Position numbers and translations under genes: made by a program | From: Pseudomonadota bacterium | Lineage (GTDB): Bacteria; Pseudomonadota; Gammaproteobacteria; Burkholderiales; Thiobacillaceae | Reading direction: 5' to 3' | Assembly (NCBI GenBank): GCA_029558905.1 | Contig: JAKQCX010000022.1 | Location: forward strand, 1 to 64,000 | DNA: 64,000 bases | In this document: positions 1-8,104 of the stretch, piece after piece | Layout of the letters: every line of letters begins with the position of its first letter | Numbering within the stretch: position 1 is the stretch's first letter | The notes under the pieces: generated by a model | The model's input: the letters and a program-made list of their open reading frames with translations, nothing else | Database searches by the model: none | Told to the model about the DNA's origin: nothing

Positions 1-60
1 GGGTTGAGTGTCGCTACCCAAACCTTACCGGAGTCCTTCGATGACCACCCGATCGCGCCC

Positions 61-94
61 GCCCGGTAGGCCCCGCATGCGGGGCCTACCGGGC
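61..94. repeat. Perfect 34-bp palindrome
   Basis: The two 17-base arms (GCCCGGTAGGCCCCGCA and its exact reverse complement) meet at a central GCATGC, with no mismatch. It lies just beyond the truncated end of the IS5-type transposase. It could form a very stable hairpin and act as a bidirectional terminator, or it could be an intergenic repeat of REP type. There is no T-run on either side, so a classical intrinsic terminator is not assured. Pairing stops at once outside 61 and 94. Confidence 0.7.
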
Positions 95-107
95 AACACC
101 AGGCACT

Positions 108-986
108 TCAGCTCTTACACCACTTGGTGGGACACTGCCGGAAGGGGTATTCCACCTTGGCGAGAATGCTGTACTTGATGCGCTCGATTTGTTCAGCCAA
201 GCGCCCCTTGGCGCTGCCCTTGTCCAATGCCCTGCGTTGTCCCGGCCGCATGGCGATATGCCATTGCACTTCCGGCCTGGCATCGGGGCGCTTGGCCGCG
301 CCCCGGTAGCCCGCATCGCCAAACGCATCGGTCTTTTCCCCGTGCAGCAGGGCGTTGGCTTCGACCACGTCGTTGACGCTCCCCGCGGTGCCGCGCACCG
401 TGTGCACCAGGCCCGAGTCGGCATCCACGCCAATGTGGGCCTTCATGCCGAAGTATCACTGCCGGCCCTTCTTGCTTTGCTTCATCTCCGGATCGCGCTC
501 GCCCGAGGCGTTCCTGGTGGAACTGGGCGCGGCGATCAGCGTGGCATCCACCACCGTGCCGCATTTCAACATCAGCCCCCGCTCCCGCAGCAGGGTGTTG
601 ATGGTGACCAGGATCTGCTCGGCCAGGCGGTGTTTCTCCAGGGCGTGGCGGAAGCGCAGGATGGTGCTCTCGTCGGGCAGGCGGTCATCCCAACCGCCCA
701 GACCGGCGAAGTCGCGGAACAGCGGCATGTCGTGCAGGGCTTCTTCCATGTCCGGATCGGAGAGGGTGAATCATTGCTGCATGAAATGGATGCGCAGCAG
801 CGCTTCCACGGGAAACGGCGGCCGGCCGCGCTTGCCTTCGGGCAGGTAGGGGGCGATCAGCGCCACCAACTCGCTCCACGGCACCACACGATCCATCTCT
901 TCGAGAAATTCCCGACGCCGTGTGCGTTTCGTCGAGACCCCCAGGGGCAGGCCGGTCTGTTTCATGGCCAGGATCGTCTCAGGCAT
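108..986 (-). pseudogene. IS5-family transposase, broken by two in-frame stops and 3' truncated
   Basis: One continuous minus-strand frame encodes an IS5-family DDE transposase: the N-terminal part has GRPPFPVEALLRIHFMQQ, then come TVVDATLIAAPSST (first Asp), GDAGYRGA (second Asp) and the LAKVEYPFR region carrying the Glu. The frame is cut by TGA at 771-773 (after HFMQQ) and TGA at 456-458 (after KKGRQ). At both places the family normally has Trp, so each fits a single TGG to TGA change. The protein diverges right after the PFR motif and ends early, so the usual last 40-50 residues are gone. It cannot be functional as read. Other genes here use TGG for Trp and TGA as stop, so recoding is not likely. 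Confidence 0.85.
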
Positions 987-1011
987 TCAGGTCGCCGCCA
1001 AGGGCATGGGT

Positions 1012-1034
1012 GGATTTATGCAGACCTTCCCTAA
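1012..1034 (-). mobile_element. Probable left terminal repeat of the IS5-family remnant plus target site
   Basis: Read on the minus strand from 1030 the sequence is GGAAGGTCTGCATAAATCC, which resembles IS5-group terminal inverted repeats and lies about 25-45 bases upstream of the transposase start, where the left end should be. Next to it, 1031-1034 is CTAA, which fits the YTAR target of IS5-group elements. No matching right end is seen between 1 and 107, in line with the truncated transposase. Comparison with a complete relative would settle the boundary. Confidence 0.5.
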
Positions 1035-1152
1035 CCGAATCGCCCAGGGATTCGAGATGACATCGGAGACCGACATGGTCGGAAACACCCGTCCGTCGAT
1101 CCTGACGTCGCAAAATTCGATCAGGGGGTGTTGGGGTGCAAACATGGCTTCT

Positions 1153-1282
1153 GAAGATTCCTCACTGCGTTCGGAATGACAGGTACCAGGCCCGGGATGA
1201 TGGGTGCCAGGCCCGGGATGGCGGGCGTCGAATTCCGTTACGACAGGCAGGAGGTTGCGCAATGACGGGTGTGCAATTTCGG
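1153..1282. repeat. Degenerate tandem repeat of GGAATGACAGG type (about 21-24 bp period)
   Basis: Five imperfect units begin at 1173, 1194, 1215, 1237 and 1259. Each starts with a variant of GGAATGACAGG (GGAATGACAGG, GGGATGATGGG, GGGATGGCGGG, GTTACGACAGG, GCAATGACGGG). The first two share the tail CCAGGCCC. The leading segment 1153-1184 is repeated at 38962-38993 with two mismatches in 32 bases. It belongs to the dispersed intergenic repeats whose core reads CACTGCGTTCGGAATGACAG, which I recall from many bacterial genomes. Function unknown. No convincing gene lies here. Confidence 0.7.
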
Positions 1283-1950
1283 TGTCGGCCGAAGCCGGGA
1301 GCATGGGATTCGGGCGCCTACCGCCTCCCCGGCCGGTTCTTCCCTGTCGCGCCACGGTCTTCTCGCGTGGGCGGGGGAGGGCACCTGGGTGTGCAGCGCG
1401 ATACCGTTTCTTCGTGGGCCCGTGGCACGCGCGTCGCGCATCCCCGGCTTGGCCCCCGTTTCCAGGATAATCCCGTGCTGTCCGGCCCTTGCCATCCCGT
1501 TCATGTGCGCTTTCCCCTCCACCCTGAAACTCCTGGACACCATCAGGCCCGCGACGGTGCTCATTTGGCAGTGGCGTCCGCCGCGATGTCGAAATACCCC
1601 GGAGTGTGGATGTGTTTCATCGAGGTCGGGTACCGGCCAATGCGCGCAGACGGTTGCGTGGTGTCGCGGCATCGAGGAGGGCGCCGCGTGCCACCCCGCC
1701 AGCCGGAACGTGGGCCGCGGGGTCTATCCCTGCCGGGCCGATCCACTTGCGGTTCAGACCGACGTCGAGGATTTCGCGGTACCGGCCGGGCGCTGGGCCG
1801 TGGAGCGCACACATGCCCGGAACGAGCGTGCCAGACGCTCGAGCATGCAGCCGCTCGCCTGTCCACCGTCGCCGGGACGCGTATCCTGGCATGCAGGCCG
1901 ACTACCTGCATATGCAAGCGCCCCTCTACCACCGATGTGATCTTGCGGAT
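1283..1950. other. Intergenic stretch without a recognisable gene
   Basis: Open frames exist on both strands but none resembles a known family, and composition is generic high-GC. It holds whatever promoter serves the exonuclease gene; I see no clear -35/-10 pair. One open frame runs from 1606 into xth, but only the part from 1951 matches the exonuclease family. Confidence 0.6.
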
Positions 1951-2721
1951 ATGAAACTCGCCACCTGGAACGTCAACTCCCTGAAGGTACGTCTGCCCCA
2001 CCTGCTGAACTGGCTGCCTGCGGCCCTGCCGGATGTGGTGTGCCTGCAGGAGACCAAGCTGGTGGACGAGGCCTTCCCCCGCGCGGAGCTCGAGACCGCG
2101 GGCTGGCGGGTGGTCTTTTCCGGTCAGAAGACCTACAACGGCGTGGCCATCCTGAGCCGGACGCCCCTGGAGGCTGTGCAGGCTGGCATTCCCGGCTTCG
2201 CGGACGAGCAGAAGCGGGTGCTGGCCGCCAGCATCGGCGATGTCCGGGTGGTGTGCGTCTACATCCCCAACGGCCAGAGCCTGGATTCGGACAAGTTCCG
2301 GTACAAGCTGGCCTGGCTGGACGCGCTCATCGCCTGGCTGCGGGAGGAGTTGCAGCGCCATCCGCGCCTGGCCCTGCTGGGGGACTACAACATTGCCCCG
2401 GAAGACCGGGACGTGCACGACCCGGTGGCCTGGGCGGGCAGCGTGCTGGTGTCGGCGCCGGAGCGGGAGCGCTTCCGGGCTCTGGAGGCCTTGGGCCTGC
2501 GGGACGCCTTTCGTCTGTTCGCGCAGCCGGACAACAGCTTTTCCTGGTGGGACTATCGTCAGGCCGCCTTCCGCCGCAACCTGGGCCTGCGCATCGACCA
2601 CATACTGCTGTCGGCACCCCTGGCGGAACGCTGCACGGCCTGTGCCATCGACCTGGCGCCGCGCCGTCTGGAGCGGCCTTCCGACCACACCCCGGTGATT
2701 GCCGAATTGGGGTTGGCCTGA
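1951..2721 (+). CDS. xth: Exodeoxyribonuclease III (AP endonuclease family)
   Basis: The 256-residue product starts [15 protein letters not shown], typical of ExoIII proteins, which act at abasic sites and degrade duplex DNA 3' to 5' in base excision repair. Visible motifs: the WNVNS Asn near residue 7, the metal-binding Glu in [21 protein letters not shown], the active-site region [11 protein letters not shown], and the terminal SDHTPV with the catalytic Asp-His. Length is normal for the family. The frame is open 115 codons further upstream, but family homology begins at the ATG at 1951. The first nrdJ NrdR box starts one base after the stop. Confidence 0.95.
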   Translation: MKLATWNVNSLKVRLPHLLNWLPAALPDVVCLQETKLVDEAFPRAELETAGWRVVFSGQKTYNGVAILSRTPLEAVQAGIPGFADEQKRVLAASIGDVRVVCVYIPNGQSLDSDKFRYKLAWLDALIAWLREELQRHPRLALLGDYNIAPEDRDVHDPVAWAGSVLVSAPERERFRALEALGLRDAFRLFAQPDNSFSWWDYRQAAFRRNLGLRIDHILLSAPLAERCTACAIDLAPRRLERPSDHTPVIAELGLA

Positions 2722-2768
2722 CGCTAGATATAGTGCTAACGTTGGCATGCGCGCACTATAAATAGCGT
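2722..2768 (+). promoter_or_regulatory. Tandem NrdR boxes upstream of nrdJ
   Basis: Two 16-base near-palindromes lie in the short space before nrdJ: CGCTAGATATAGTGCT (2722-2737) and GCACTATAAATAGCGT (2753-2768). Both fit the NrdR-box pattern (ACACWATATATWGTGT-like, core CTAxATATAG / CTATAxATAG). Their centres are 31 bp apart, about three helical turns, which is the spacing known for cooperative NrdR binding. They end 18 bases before the nrdJ start, so a bound repressor would block transcription. nrdR is not in this window. Confidence 0.75.
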
Positions 2769-2786
2769 ACAAACCAGGAGACCGCC

Positions 2787-5660
2787 ATGCAGAATGCCTT
2801 GTTCCCCGAGCTTGCCGACCAAGCCATCTCCAGTGAAGTCTTGCTGGAAAAATACGCCAAGGGCGATGAGCGCAACGTCACGGATGTACGTGCCCGGGTG
2901 GCCAGGGCCCTGGCCTCTGTGGAGAAGAAGGCGGAGCGGGCGAAATGGGAGCGTCAGTTCTACGCCGCCATGGAGGCGGGCTTCATCCCGGCCGGACGGG
3001 TCAACTCCGCCGCCGGCACGGAACTGCAGGCCACCCTCATCAACTGCTTCGTGCAGCCCGTGGGGGACGCCATCTCTGGCGAGAGCGAGGGGCGGCCCGG
3101 CATCTACGTGGCGCTGGAGGAAGCCGCGGAGACCATGCGCCGGGGCGGTGGCGTGGGCTACGACTTTTCCACCATCCGGCCCAAGGGTTCCCTCGTCAAG
3201 GGCACCCAGTCCCGGGCCAGTGGCCCCGTATCCTACATGCGGGTGTTCGACCGCTCCTGCGAGACCGTCGAGTCCGCTGGCTCGCGCCGTGGCGCGCAGA
3301 TGGGCGTGATGCGCTGCGACCACCCGGACGTGGAGCTGTTCATCCATGCCAAGGACCAGGGCGATCTGCGCAACTTCAACATCTCCGTGGGTCTCACCGA
3401 TGCCTTCATGCAGGCGGTGGAGGCGGATGGCGAGGTGGAACTCACGCACAAGGCCGAGCCCGGCGCGGAACAGAAGGCCGCCGGTGCCTATCCGCGCGGC
3501 GATGGCCTGTGGGTATATCGCAAGCTGCGGGCGCGGGACCTGTGGACCCAGATCATGGCCTCCACCTACGACCACGCGGAACCCGGGGTGCTGTTCATCG
3601 ACCGCATCAACCGCGACAACAACCTGGCCTATTGCGAGACCATCGAGGCCACCAACCCCTGCGGCGAACAGCCCCTGCCGCCCTACGGCTGCTGCTGTCT
3701 GGGCTCCATCAACCTGACCCGCTTCGTCCGCCAGCCCTTCAGCATGCACGCCGACTTCGATTTCGAGGGTCTGGCGCGCATCCTGCCCATCAGCGTGCGC
3801 GCCCTGGACAACGTCCTGGACCTGACCGCCTGGCCCCTGCAGAAGCAGCGGGATGAGGCCATGGCCAAGCGCCGCGTGGGTCTGGGCTTCACCGGCCTGG
3901 GGGACACCCTGGTGATGCTGGGTCTGCGTTACGACGGCCCGGAGGCCCTGGCCTTCGCCACCCGGGTGGCCAGCTTCATGCGCGACGGGGCCTACCGGGC
4001 CTCTGTGGACCTGGCCCGGGAGCGGGGCGCCTTCCCCCTGTTCAACGCGGACCTCTATCTGTCCGGGGGCAATTTCGCCTCGCGCCTGCCGGATGACATC
4101 AAGGCGGACATCCGCGCGCATGGCATGCGCAACTCACATCTGCTGTCCATCGCCCCTACCGGCACCATTTCCCTGGCCTTCGCAGACAACGCCAGCAACG
4201 GCATCGAGCCCGCCTTCTCCTGGGCCTACACGCGCAAGAAACGGGAGGCGGACGGCGGCTGGAAGGAATATCAGGTGGAGGACCACGCCTGGCGCCTGTA
4301 CCGGGAACAGGGCGGCGACACCGAGACCCTGCCCGCCAGCTTCGTCACCGCCCTGGAGATCTCCGCCCTGGCCCACATGGACATGGTGGCCGCCGTGGCC
4401 CCCTATGTGGATTCCGCCATCTCCAAGACCGTGAACGTGCCGGCGGACTACCCCTACACCGACTTCGAGGGCCTCTACTTCGCCGCCTGGAAGGCGGGGC
4501 TCAAGGGTCTGGCCACCTATCGGCCCAATGCCGTCCTGGGCAGCGTGCTGTCCACCGGCGCGGATACCGCCAAGCCCGCGCCCGGCACCCAGGCCGCCGC
4601 GCCCCAGGACTTCGAGATGAGCGACGTGAACCGGCGCATCGAGATCAAGGCCCTGCCCGCGCCCGTGCTGGACAGCCTGAAGTGGCCCGGGCGGCCCAAG
4701 CTGCCCGGCGGCAATCCGGCCTGGAGCTACATGCTCGACAGCGAGCTGGGCAGCTTTGCCCTGTTCGTGGGCCACACGGAGACCGAGGGCCGGGCCTGGC
4801 CCTTCGAGGTCTGGGTCAATGGCGCGGAGCAGCCCCGCGGCCTGGGGGCCGTGGCCAAGACCCTGTCCATGGACATGCGCGCCAATGACCGTGGCTGGCT
4901 CAAGCTGAAGCTGGATACCCTGGCCAAGACCCGGGGCGACGACGCCTGCAGCATCCCCTTCCCGCCGGAAGGCGAGCCCCGGCGCATGCCCAGCCAGGTG
5001 GCGGCCATGGCCCAGCTGCTGCGCTGGCGCCTGGAAGAGCTCCACGCCCTCGAAGGTCCGGGCGAGACCCCGGTGCTGGATGCCCTGTTCAGCCTGAAGG
5101 AACCCAAGACCGGCACCGACGGCACCCTGTCCTGGACCGTGGACGTGCTCAACCCCCACACCGGCGACGACTTCGTCCTGGGCGTGAAGGAAATCGCCCT
5201 GCCGGATGGCGTCACCCGGCCCTATTCCCTGTGGCTGTCCGGGGACTACCCCCGCGCCCTGGATGGCCTGTGCAAGCTTCTCTCCCTGGACATGCGGGTC
5301 ATGGACCCGGCCTGGATCGGCATGAAGCTGCGCAAGCTGCTCAACTATCCGGAGCCCCTGGGGGACTTCATGGCCTTCGTGCCCGGCGGCGGCAAGCAGG
5401 CCACCTGGCCCTCCACCGTGGCCTATGTGGCGCGGCTCATCATCCACCGCTACGCCATGCTGGGCATCCTCACCGAGGACGGCCTGCCGGTGCGGGAAAT
5501 GGGTATCCTGCAAAGCCCCGCCCTGCCACCGGCCCACGCCGGCGACGCCCCCATGGTGATGCAGGGCAAGCGCTGCAACGAATGCGGCAACGAGACCGTG
5601 ATCCGCAAGGATGGCTGTGACTTCTGTACCGCCTGCGGCGCGGTCGGGGCCTGCGGCTAG
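2787..5660 (+). CDS. nrdJ: Adenosylcobalamin-dependent (class II) ribonucleoside-diphosphate reductase
   Basis: This 957-residue enzyme makes deoxyribonucleotides independently of oxygen, using B12. Visible: the first redox Cys in TLINCFVQP (about residue 88), [12 protein letters not shown], the finger-loop [12 protein letters not shown] with the radical Cys and Glu (about 290-300), the second redox-Cys stretch CCCLGSINL, and [18 protein letters not shown]. Two similar TSCPD-like domains follow the barrel (around residues 660-765 and 800-905): [15 protein letters not shown] matches [15 protein letters not shown]. The C-terminus is Cys-rich (CNECGNE...CDFCTACG), probably binding zinc or reducing the active site. 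RBS is CAGGAG. Two NrdR boxes precede it. Confidence 0.95.
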   Translation: MQNALFPELADQAISSEVLLEKYAKGDERNVTDVRARVARALASVEKKAERAKWERQFYAAMEAGFIPAGRVNSAAGTELQATLINCFVQPVGDAISGESEGRPGIYVALEEAAETMRRGGGVGYDFSTIRPKGSLVKGTQSRASGPVSYMRVFDRSCETVESAGSRRGAQMGVMRCDHPDVELFIHAKDQGDLRNFNISVGLTDAFMQAVEADGEVELTHKAEPGAEQKAAGAYPRGDGLWVYRKLRARDLWTQIMASTYDHAEPGVLFIDRINRDNNLAYCETIEATNPCGEQPLPPYGCCCLGSINLTRFVRQPFSMHADFDFEGLARILPISVRALDNVLDLTAWPLQKQRDEAMAKRRVGLGFTGLGDTLVMLGLRYDGPEALAFATRVASFMRDGAYRASVDLARERGAFPLFNADLYLSGGNFASRLPDDIKADIRAHGMRNSHLLSIAPTGTISLAFADNASNGIEPAFSWAYTRKKREADGGWKEYQVEDHAWRLYREQGGDTETLPASFVTALEISALAHMDMVAAVAPYVDSAISKTVNVPADYPYTDFEGLYFAAWKAGLKGLATYRPNAVLGSVLSTGADTAKPAPGTQAAAPQDFEMSDVNRRIEIKALPAPVLDSLKWPGRPKLPGGNPAWSYMLDSELGSFALFVGHTETEGRAWPFEVWVNGAEQPRGLGAVAKTLSMDMRANDRGWLKLKLDTLAKTRGDDACSIPFPPEGEPRRMPSQVAAMAQLLRWRLEELHALEGPGETPVLDALFSLKEPKTGTDGTLSWTVDVLNPHTGDDFVLGVKEIALPDGVTRPYSLWLSGDYPRALDGLCKLLSLDMRVMDPAWIGMKLRKLLNYPEPLGDFMAFVPGGGKQATWPSTVAYVARLIIHRYAMLGILTEDGLPVREMGILQSPALPPAHAGDAPMVMQGKRCNECGNETVIRKDGCDFCTACGAVGACG

Positions 5661-5669
5661 TGATCTAGA

Positions 5670-5688
5670 ATCCGGGCTTTGCCCGGAT
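5670..5688. repeat. Hairpin between nrdJ and the CopD-like gene
   Basis: ATCCGGGC and GCCCGGAT form a perfect 8-bp stem with a TTT loop, in the 38-base gap between the two genes. There is no T-run, so it may attenuate or stabilise mRNA rather than terminate. Confidence 0.45.
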
Positions 5689-5698
5689 CGACGCCACC

Positions 5699-6166
5699 AT
5701 GACACTCGCCCTGCTCACGCTTGTCCATCTCTTCGCCACCATCATCTGGGTGGGCGGCATGTTCTTCGCCCACCAGTGCCTGCGGCCCGCCGTGTTGGCC
5801 AGCCTGGAGGCACCGCCCCAGCGCCTGGCCTTGTGGCGCGCGGTGTTCGCCCGCTTCTTTCCCTGGGTGTGGATCTGCGTCATCGCCCTGGTGCTGACGG
5901 GGCAGGTCATCATCCTCAACATGGGTGGATTCGCCGCCGTGCCGGTGCAGATCCATGTCATGGCCGGCATCGGCTATCTCATGGCCAGCCTCTATGCCTA
6001 TCTCTATTTCGTGCCCTATGCCGCCCTGAAAAAAGGCGTGGCCAGTCAGGACTGGCCGGCGGCAGGCGCGGCCCTGAGCCGCATCCGCGCGCTGGTGGGC
6101 ACCAATCTGGTGCTGGGCCTCGTCAACGTGGCGGCCATCATTCTGCTGCCGGCGTGGCTGCACTGA
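5699..6166 (+). CDS. CopD-family integral membrane protein
   Basis: The 155-residue protein has about four hydrophobic helices. It begins MTLALLTLVHLFATIIWVGG, with the His and WVGGMFF pattern of CopD-like proteins, followed by FFPWVWICVIALVLTG and a second half with VQIHVMAGIGYLMASL. Proteins of this group are annotated as copper-resistance or small b-type-cytochrome-like membrane proteins, but their exact substrate is unknown. Conserved His residues in helices 1 and 3 could bind heme or metal. It lies 38 bases after nrdJ and may be partly co-transcribed. No copper genes are next to it. Confidence 0.75.
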   Translation: MTLALLTLVHLFATIIWVGGMFFAHQCLRPAVLASLEAPPQRLALWRAVFARFFPWVWICVIALVLTGQVIILNMGGFAAVPVQIHVMAGIGYLMASLYAYLYFVPYAALKKGVASQDWPAAGAALSRIRALVGTNLVLGLVNVAAIILLPAWLH

Positions 6167-6233
6167 TCTTCGCCCCACATCCCATGTCTGCCACATCGGT
6201 GCAGGTCTCCCCGCGGCCTGGCCCGGTCCCGGT

Positions 6234-7478
6234 TTACTCGCTGTTGCCCCGACGATAGAGCGGCAAGCTGGAAATCCGGCTATCGATGCGCTCCAGCATG
6301 GCCTGATAGGCCGGTGTGTCTATGCCGCCGAAGCGGCCTTCGAACTCGCGCTGGGGCATGAATTGCGGCAGGTCGTCCACCCGGGGAAAGAAGGCGCCGG
6401 CATGCGTTGTCCCGGCCAGGGCGGTCTGGATGCGCCGGGCGTCCCGCGCGGACCGGGTCGCGGCGTTACCCAGGCGGCTGCCGGCCCGGTCCGCCGCCAG
6501 ATCGTTGAAGGAGAAACCGCTGCCCTGCCGTGCATCGCGCAGTTCCTTGTAGAGCCCCGCCGCATCGGAGAAGTCCGTGCCCCCGGTGGCGGCCAGGAAG
6601 GCGGACAGGGCGAAGTGCTGGGCGAAGTCTGCGCGCCCGTCCAGGCGGACGCCACCACCCGCTTGCCGGGCCCGGGAAACCCCGCCCACGCTCGTCAGGC
6701 GTGTGCCCAGCACACGCTCGGCCAGGGCGGTGAGCGCGGCGCGGTTCTCGCGCACCGGATCACCCCGGCGTGAGCGCGCCACGGCCAGGCTGAAGGCCCG
6801 GCCCAGCAGGGGCGTGAATTCCCTTTCCCGCTGCCCGGTCAGGTGGTGGCGGTAGGCCTCCAGGGCCGCCATATCCAGGCCCATCCCCTTGGATACGGCA
6901 TTTTCGAGGGCGCGGCCGTGCCAGACGAAGTCTATCCACAGGCGGTCATCCCGCAGCTGCGCGGAGCGCAGCATGGCGCGCGCCACCGCATACTGCCCGC
7001 CCAGGGCGGACAGGTTCAGGCCCCACTCCAGCAGGTGGCGCGCCGGTTGCGCGGGCAGGGGCAGGGCTCCCAGGCGCAGCCGGGCGGGAGCCAGCAGGTC
7101 GCCGTCGGGCCGGAGGGTCAAGGCCAGGTTGCAGTAGCGGGGCACGGGCAGACCCGGTATGCGGGCCGTGACATGCAGTGTCAGGTGGCGCGCCTGCATG
7201 GTCGCGCTGGCCCCCGACAGGCCCATGCGGCGGGCCAGGTAATGGAGGCCCAGGCTCAGGTCCTGGGCGGACAGGCTGATCCGGCTGCTCTGTCCTTCGC
7301 GCAGGTGTGTGGGTCTCAGGATCTGCCACACCCGGCGTCCGCGTTCCATGTCCGCCACGGACAGGGCCGTGCTCAGGCCGGGCGCCGGTGCGGGCGAGGT
7401 GGCCAGGGCCAGCAGCAGGGCCAGGACGGCCAGCGGCAGGACGAGCAGCAGACCCAGACGCGACAGGAGGCGGATCAT
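6234..7478 (-). CDS. Membrane-anchored protein of unknown function, third gene of the mtnA operon
   Basis: The 414-residue product has an N-terminal hydrophobic segment after MIRLLSRLG (LLLVLPLAVLALLLALA), then a soluble domain probably outside the cytoplasm. I do not recognise the family. The C-terminal half contains FSFNDLAADRAGSRLG and ends DSRISSLPLYRRG. It may relate to cell-wall or lytic factors, but this is only an impression. Start chosen at the ATG at 7478, whose codon overlaps the aldolase stop (ATGA); the frame is open further upstream but would run into the aldolase gene. Co-translation with mtnA-aldolase is likely, yet a link in function is not obvious. Confidence 0.7.
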   Translation of the reverse strand: MIRLLSRLGLLLVLPLAVLALLLALATSPAPAPGLSTALSVADMERGRRVWQILRPTHLREGQSSRISLSAQDLSLGLHYLARRMGLSGASATMQARHLTLHVTARIPGLPVPRYCNLALTLRPDGDLLAPARLRLGALPLPAQPARHLLEWGLNLSALGGQYAVARAMLRSAQLRDDRLWIDFVWHGRALENAVSKGMGLDMAALEAYRHHLTGQREREFTPLLGRAFSLAVARSRRGDPVRENRAALTALAERVLGTRLTSVGGVSRARQAGGGVRLDGRADFAQHFALSAFLAATGGTDFSDAAGLYKELRDARQGSGFSFNDLAADRAGSRLGNAATRSARDARRIQTALAGTTHAGAFFPRVDDLPQFMPQREFEGRFGGIDTPAYQAMLERIDSRISSLPLYRRGNSE

Positions 7479-8104
7479 GCGCCGGCGCCGTAGTCGCGAA
7501 ACCTCTCCAGCACCTCGGCCATTTCCTCCTGGCTCAGCAGCACCGGCCCGCCGGCCTGCAGGCAGCGCAGATACTGGCCGCACAGGGTCTCCACCTCCAG
7601 GGCCAGGGCCAGGGCCCGCTCCAGGCCGGTGCCCCAGGCCACCAGGCCGTGGTTGGCCATGAGGCAGGCGCGGCGCTCCTGCAGGGCGGCGATGACCGCG
7701 TCCGACAGGGCCTGGGTGCCGAAGGTGGCATAGGGGGCGCAGCGGATATCCATGCCTCCGGCCACGGCCACCATGTAGTGGAAGGGCGGGATGTCGCGAC
7801 GCAGGCAGGCCAGGGCCACGGCGAAGGGGGAGTGGGCATGCGCCACGGCGCGGGCCTGGGGGAAGGCGGCGTAGAGGTCACGGTGCATGCGCCATTCACT
7901 GGAGGGTTTGCCCCCCGTCAGGACCCGGCCCTGCATATCCAGCCGCACCATGTCCGTGGCGCGCAGCCCGCTCATGTCCAGGCCCGAGGGTGTGATCCAC
8001 AGGCCATCGGGCGAGCGGGCACTCACATTGCCCGAGGCGCCCTGGTTCAGGCCAATGGCCACGCTGAGGCGGGCACAGTCCGCGACCTGGCGCGCCAGGT
8101 TCAT
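7475..8104 (-). CDS. Class II aldolase, FucA/Ald2-like
   Basis: The 209-residue protein belongs to the zinc class II aldolase/adducin family. Zinc ligands appear as H89 and H91 in AHAHSP and H152 in ANHGLV; E70 in KPSSEWRMH matches the catalytic Glu of L-fuculose-phosphate aldolase. SGNVSAR near residue 25 binds phosphate. The KPSSEW motif is aldolase-like rather than typical of the dehydratase MtnB. Together with mtnA (ATGA overlap at 8101-8104) it fits the DHAP shunt, in which 5-methylthioribulose-1-P or 5-deoxyribulose-1-P is split to DHAP and an aldehyde. MtnB remains an alternative. The next gene also overlaps by ATGA. Confidence 0.85.
   Translation of the reverse strand: MNLARQVADCARLSVAIGLNQGASGNVSARSPDGLWITPSGLDMSGLRATDMVRLDMQGRVLTGGKPSSEWRMHRDLYAAFPQARAVAHAHSPFAVALACLRRDIPPFHYMVAVAGGMDIRCAPYATFGTQALSDAVIAALQERRACLMANHGLVAWGTGLERALALALEVETLCGQYLRCLQAGGPVLLSQEEMAEVLERFRDYGAGA

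Noticed and set aside
108..986. TGA read as Trp (genetic code change or recoding)
   Set aside because: All intact genes here use TGG for Trp and many end with TGA; the transposase is also truncated, so decay is the simpler account.
1606..1950. N-terminal extension of the exonuclease by 115 codons
   Set aside because: The extra part has no family similarity, and the ATG at 1951 gives the canonical N-terminus.
2722..2786. Cobalamin riboswitch in front of nrdJ
   Set aside because: The gap of 65 bases is too short for such a riboswitch and is largely filled by the NrdR boxes.
4134..5705. A 523-codon antisense frame over nrdJ
   Set aside because: Same reason as the other antisense frames; low-complexity Gly/His/Gln content.
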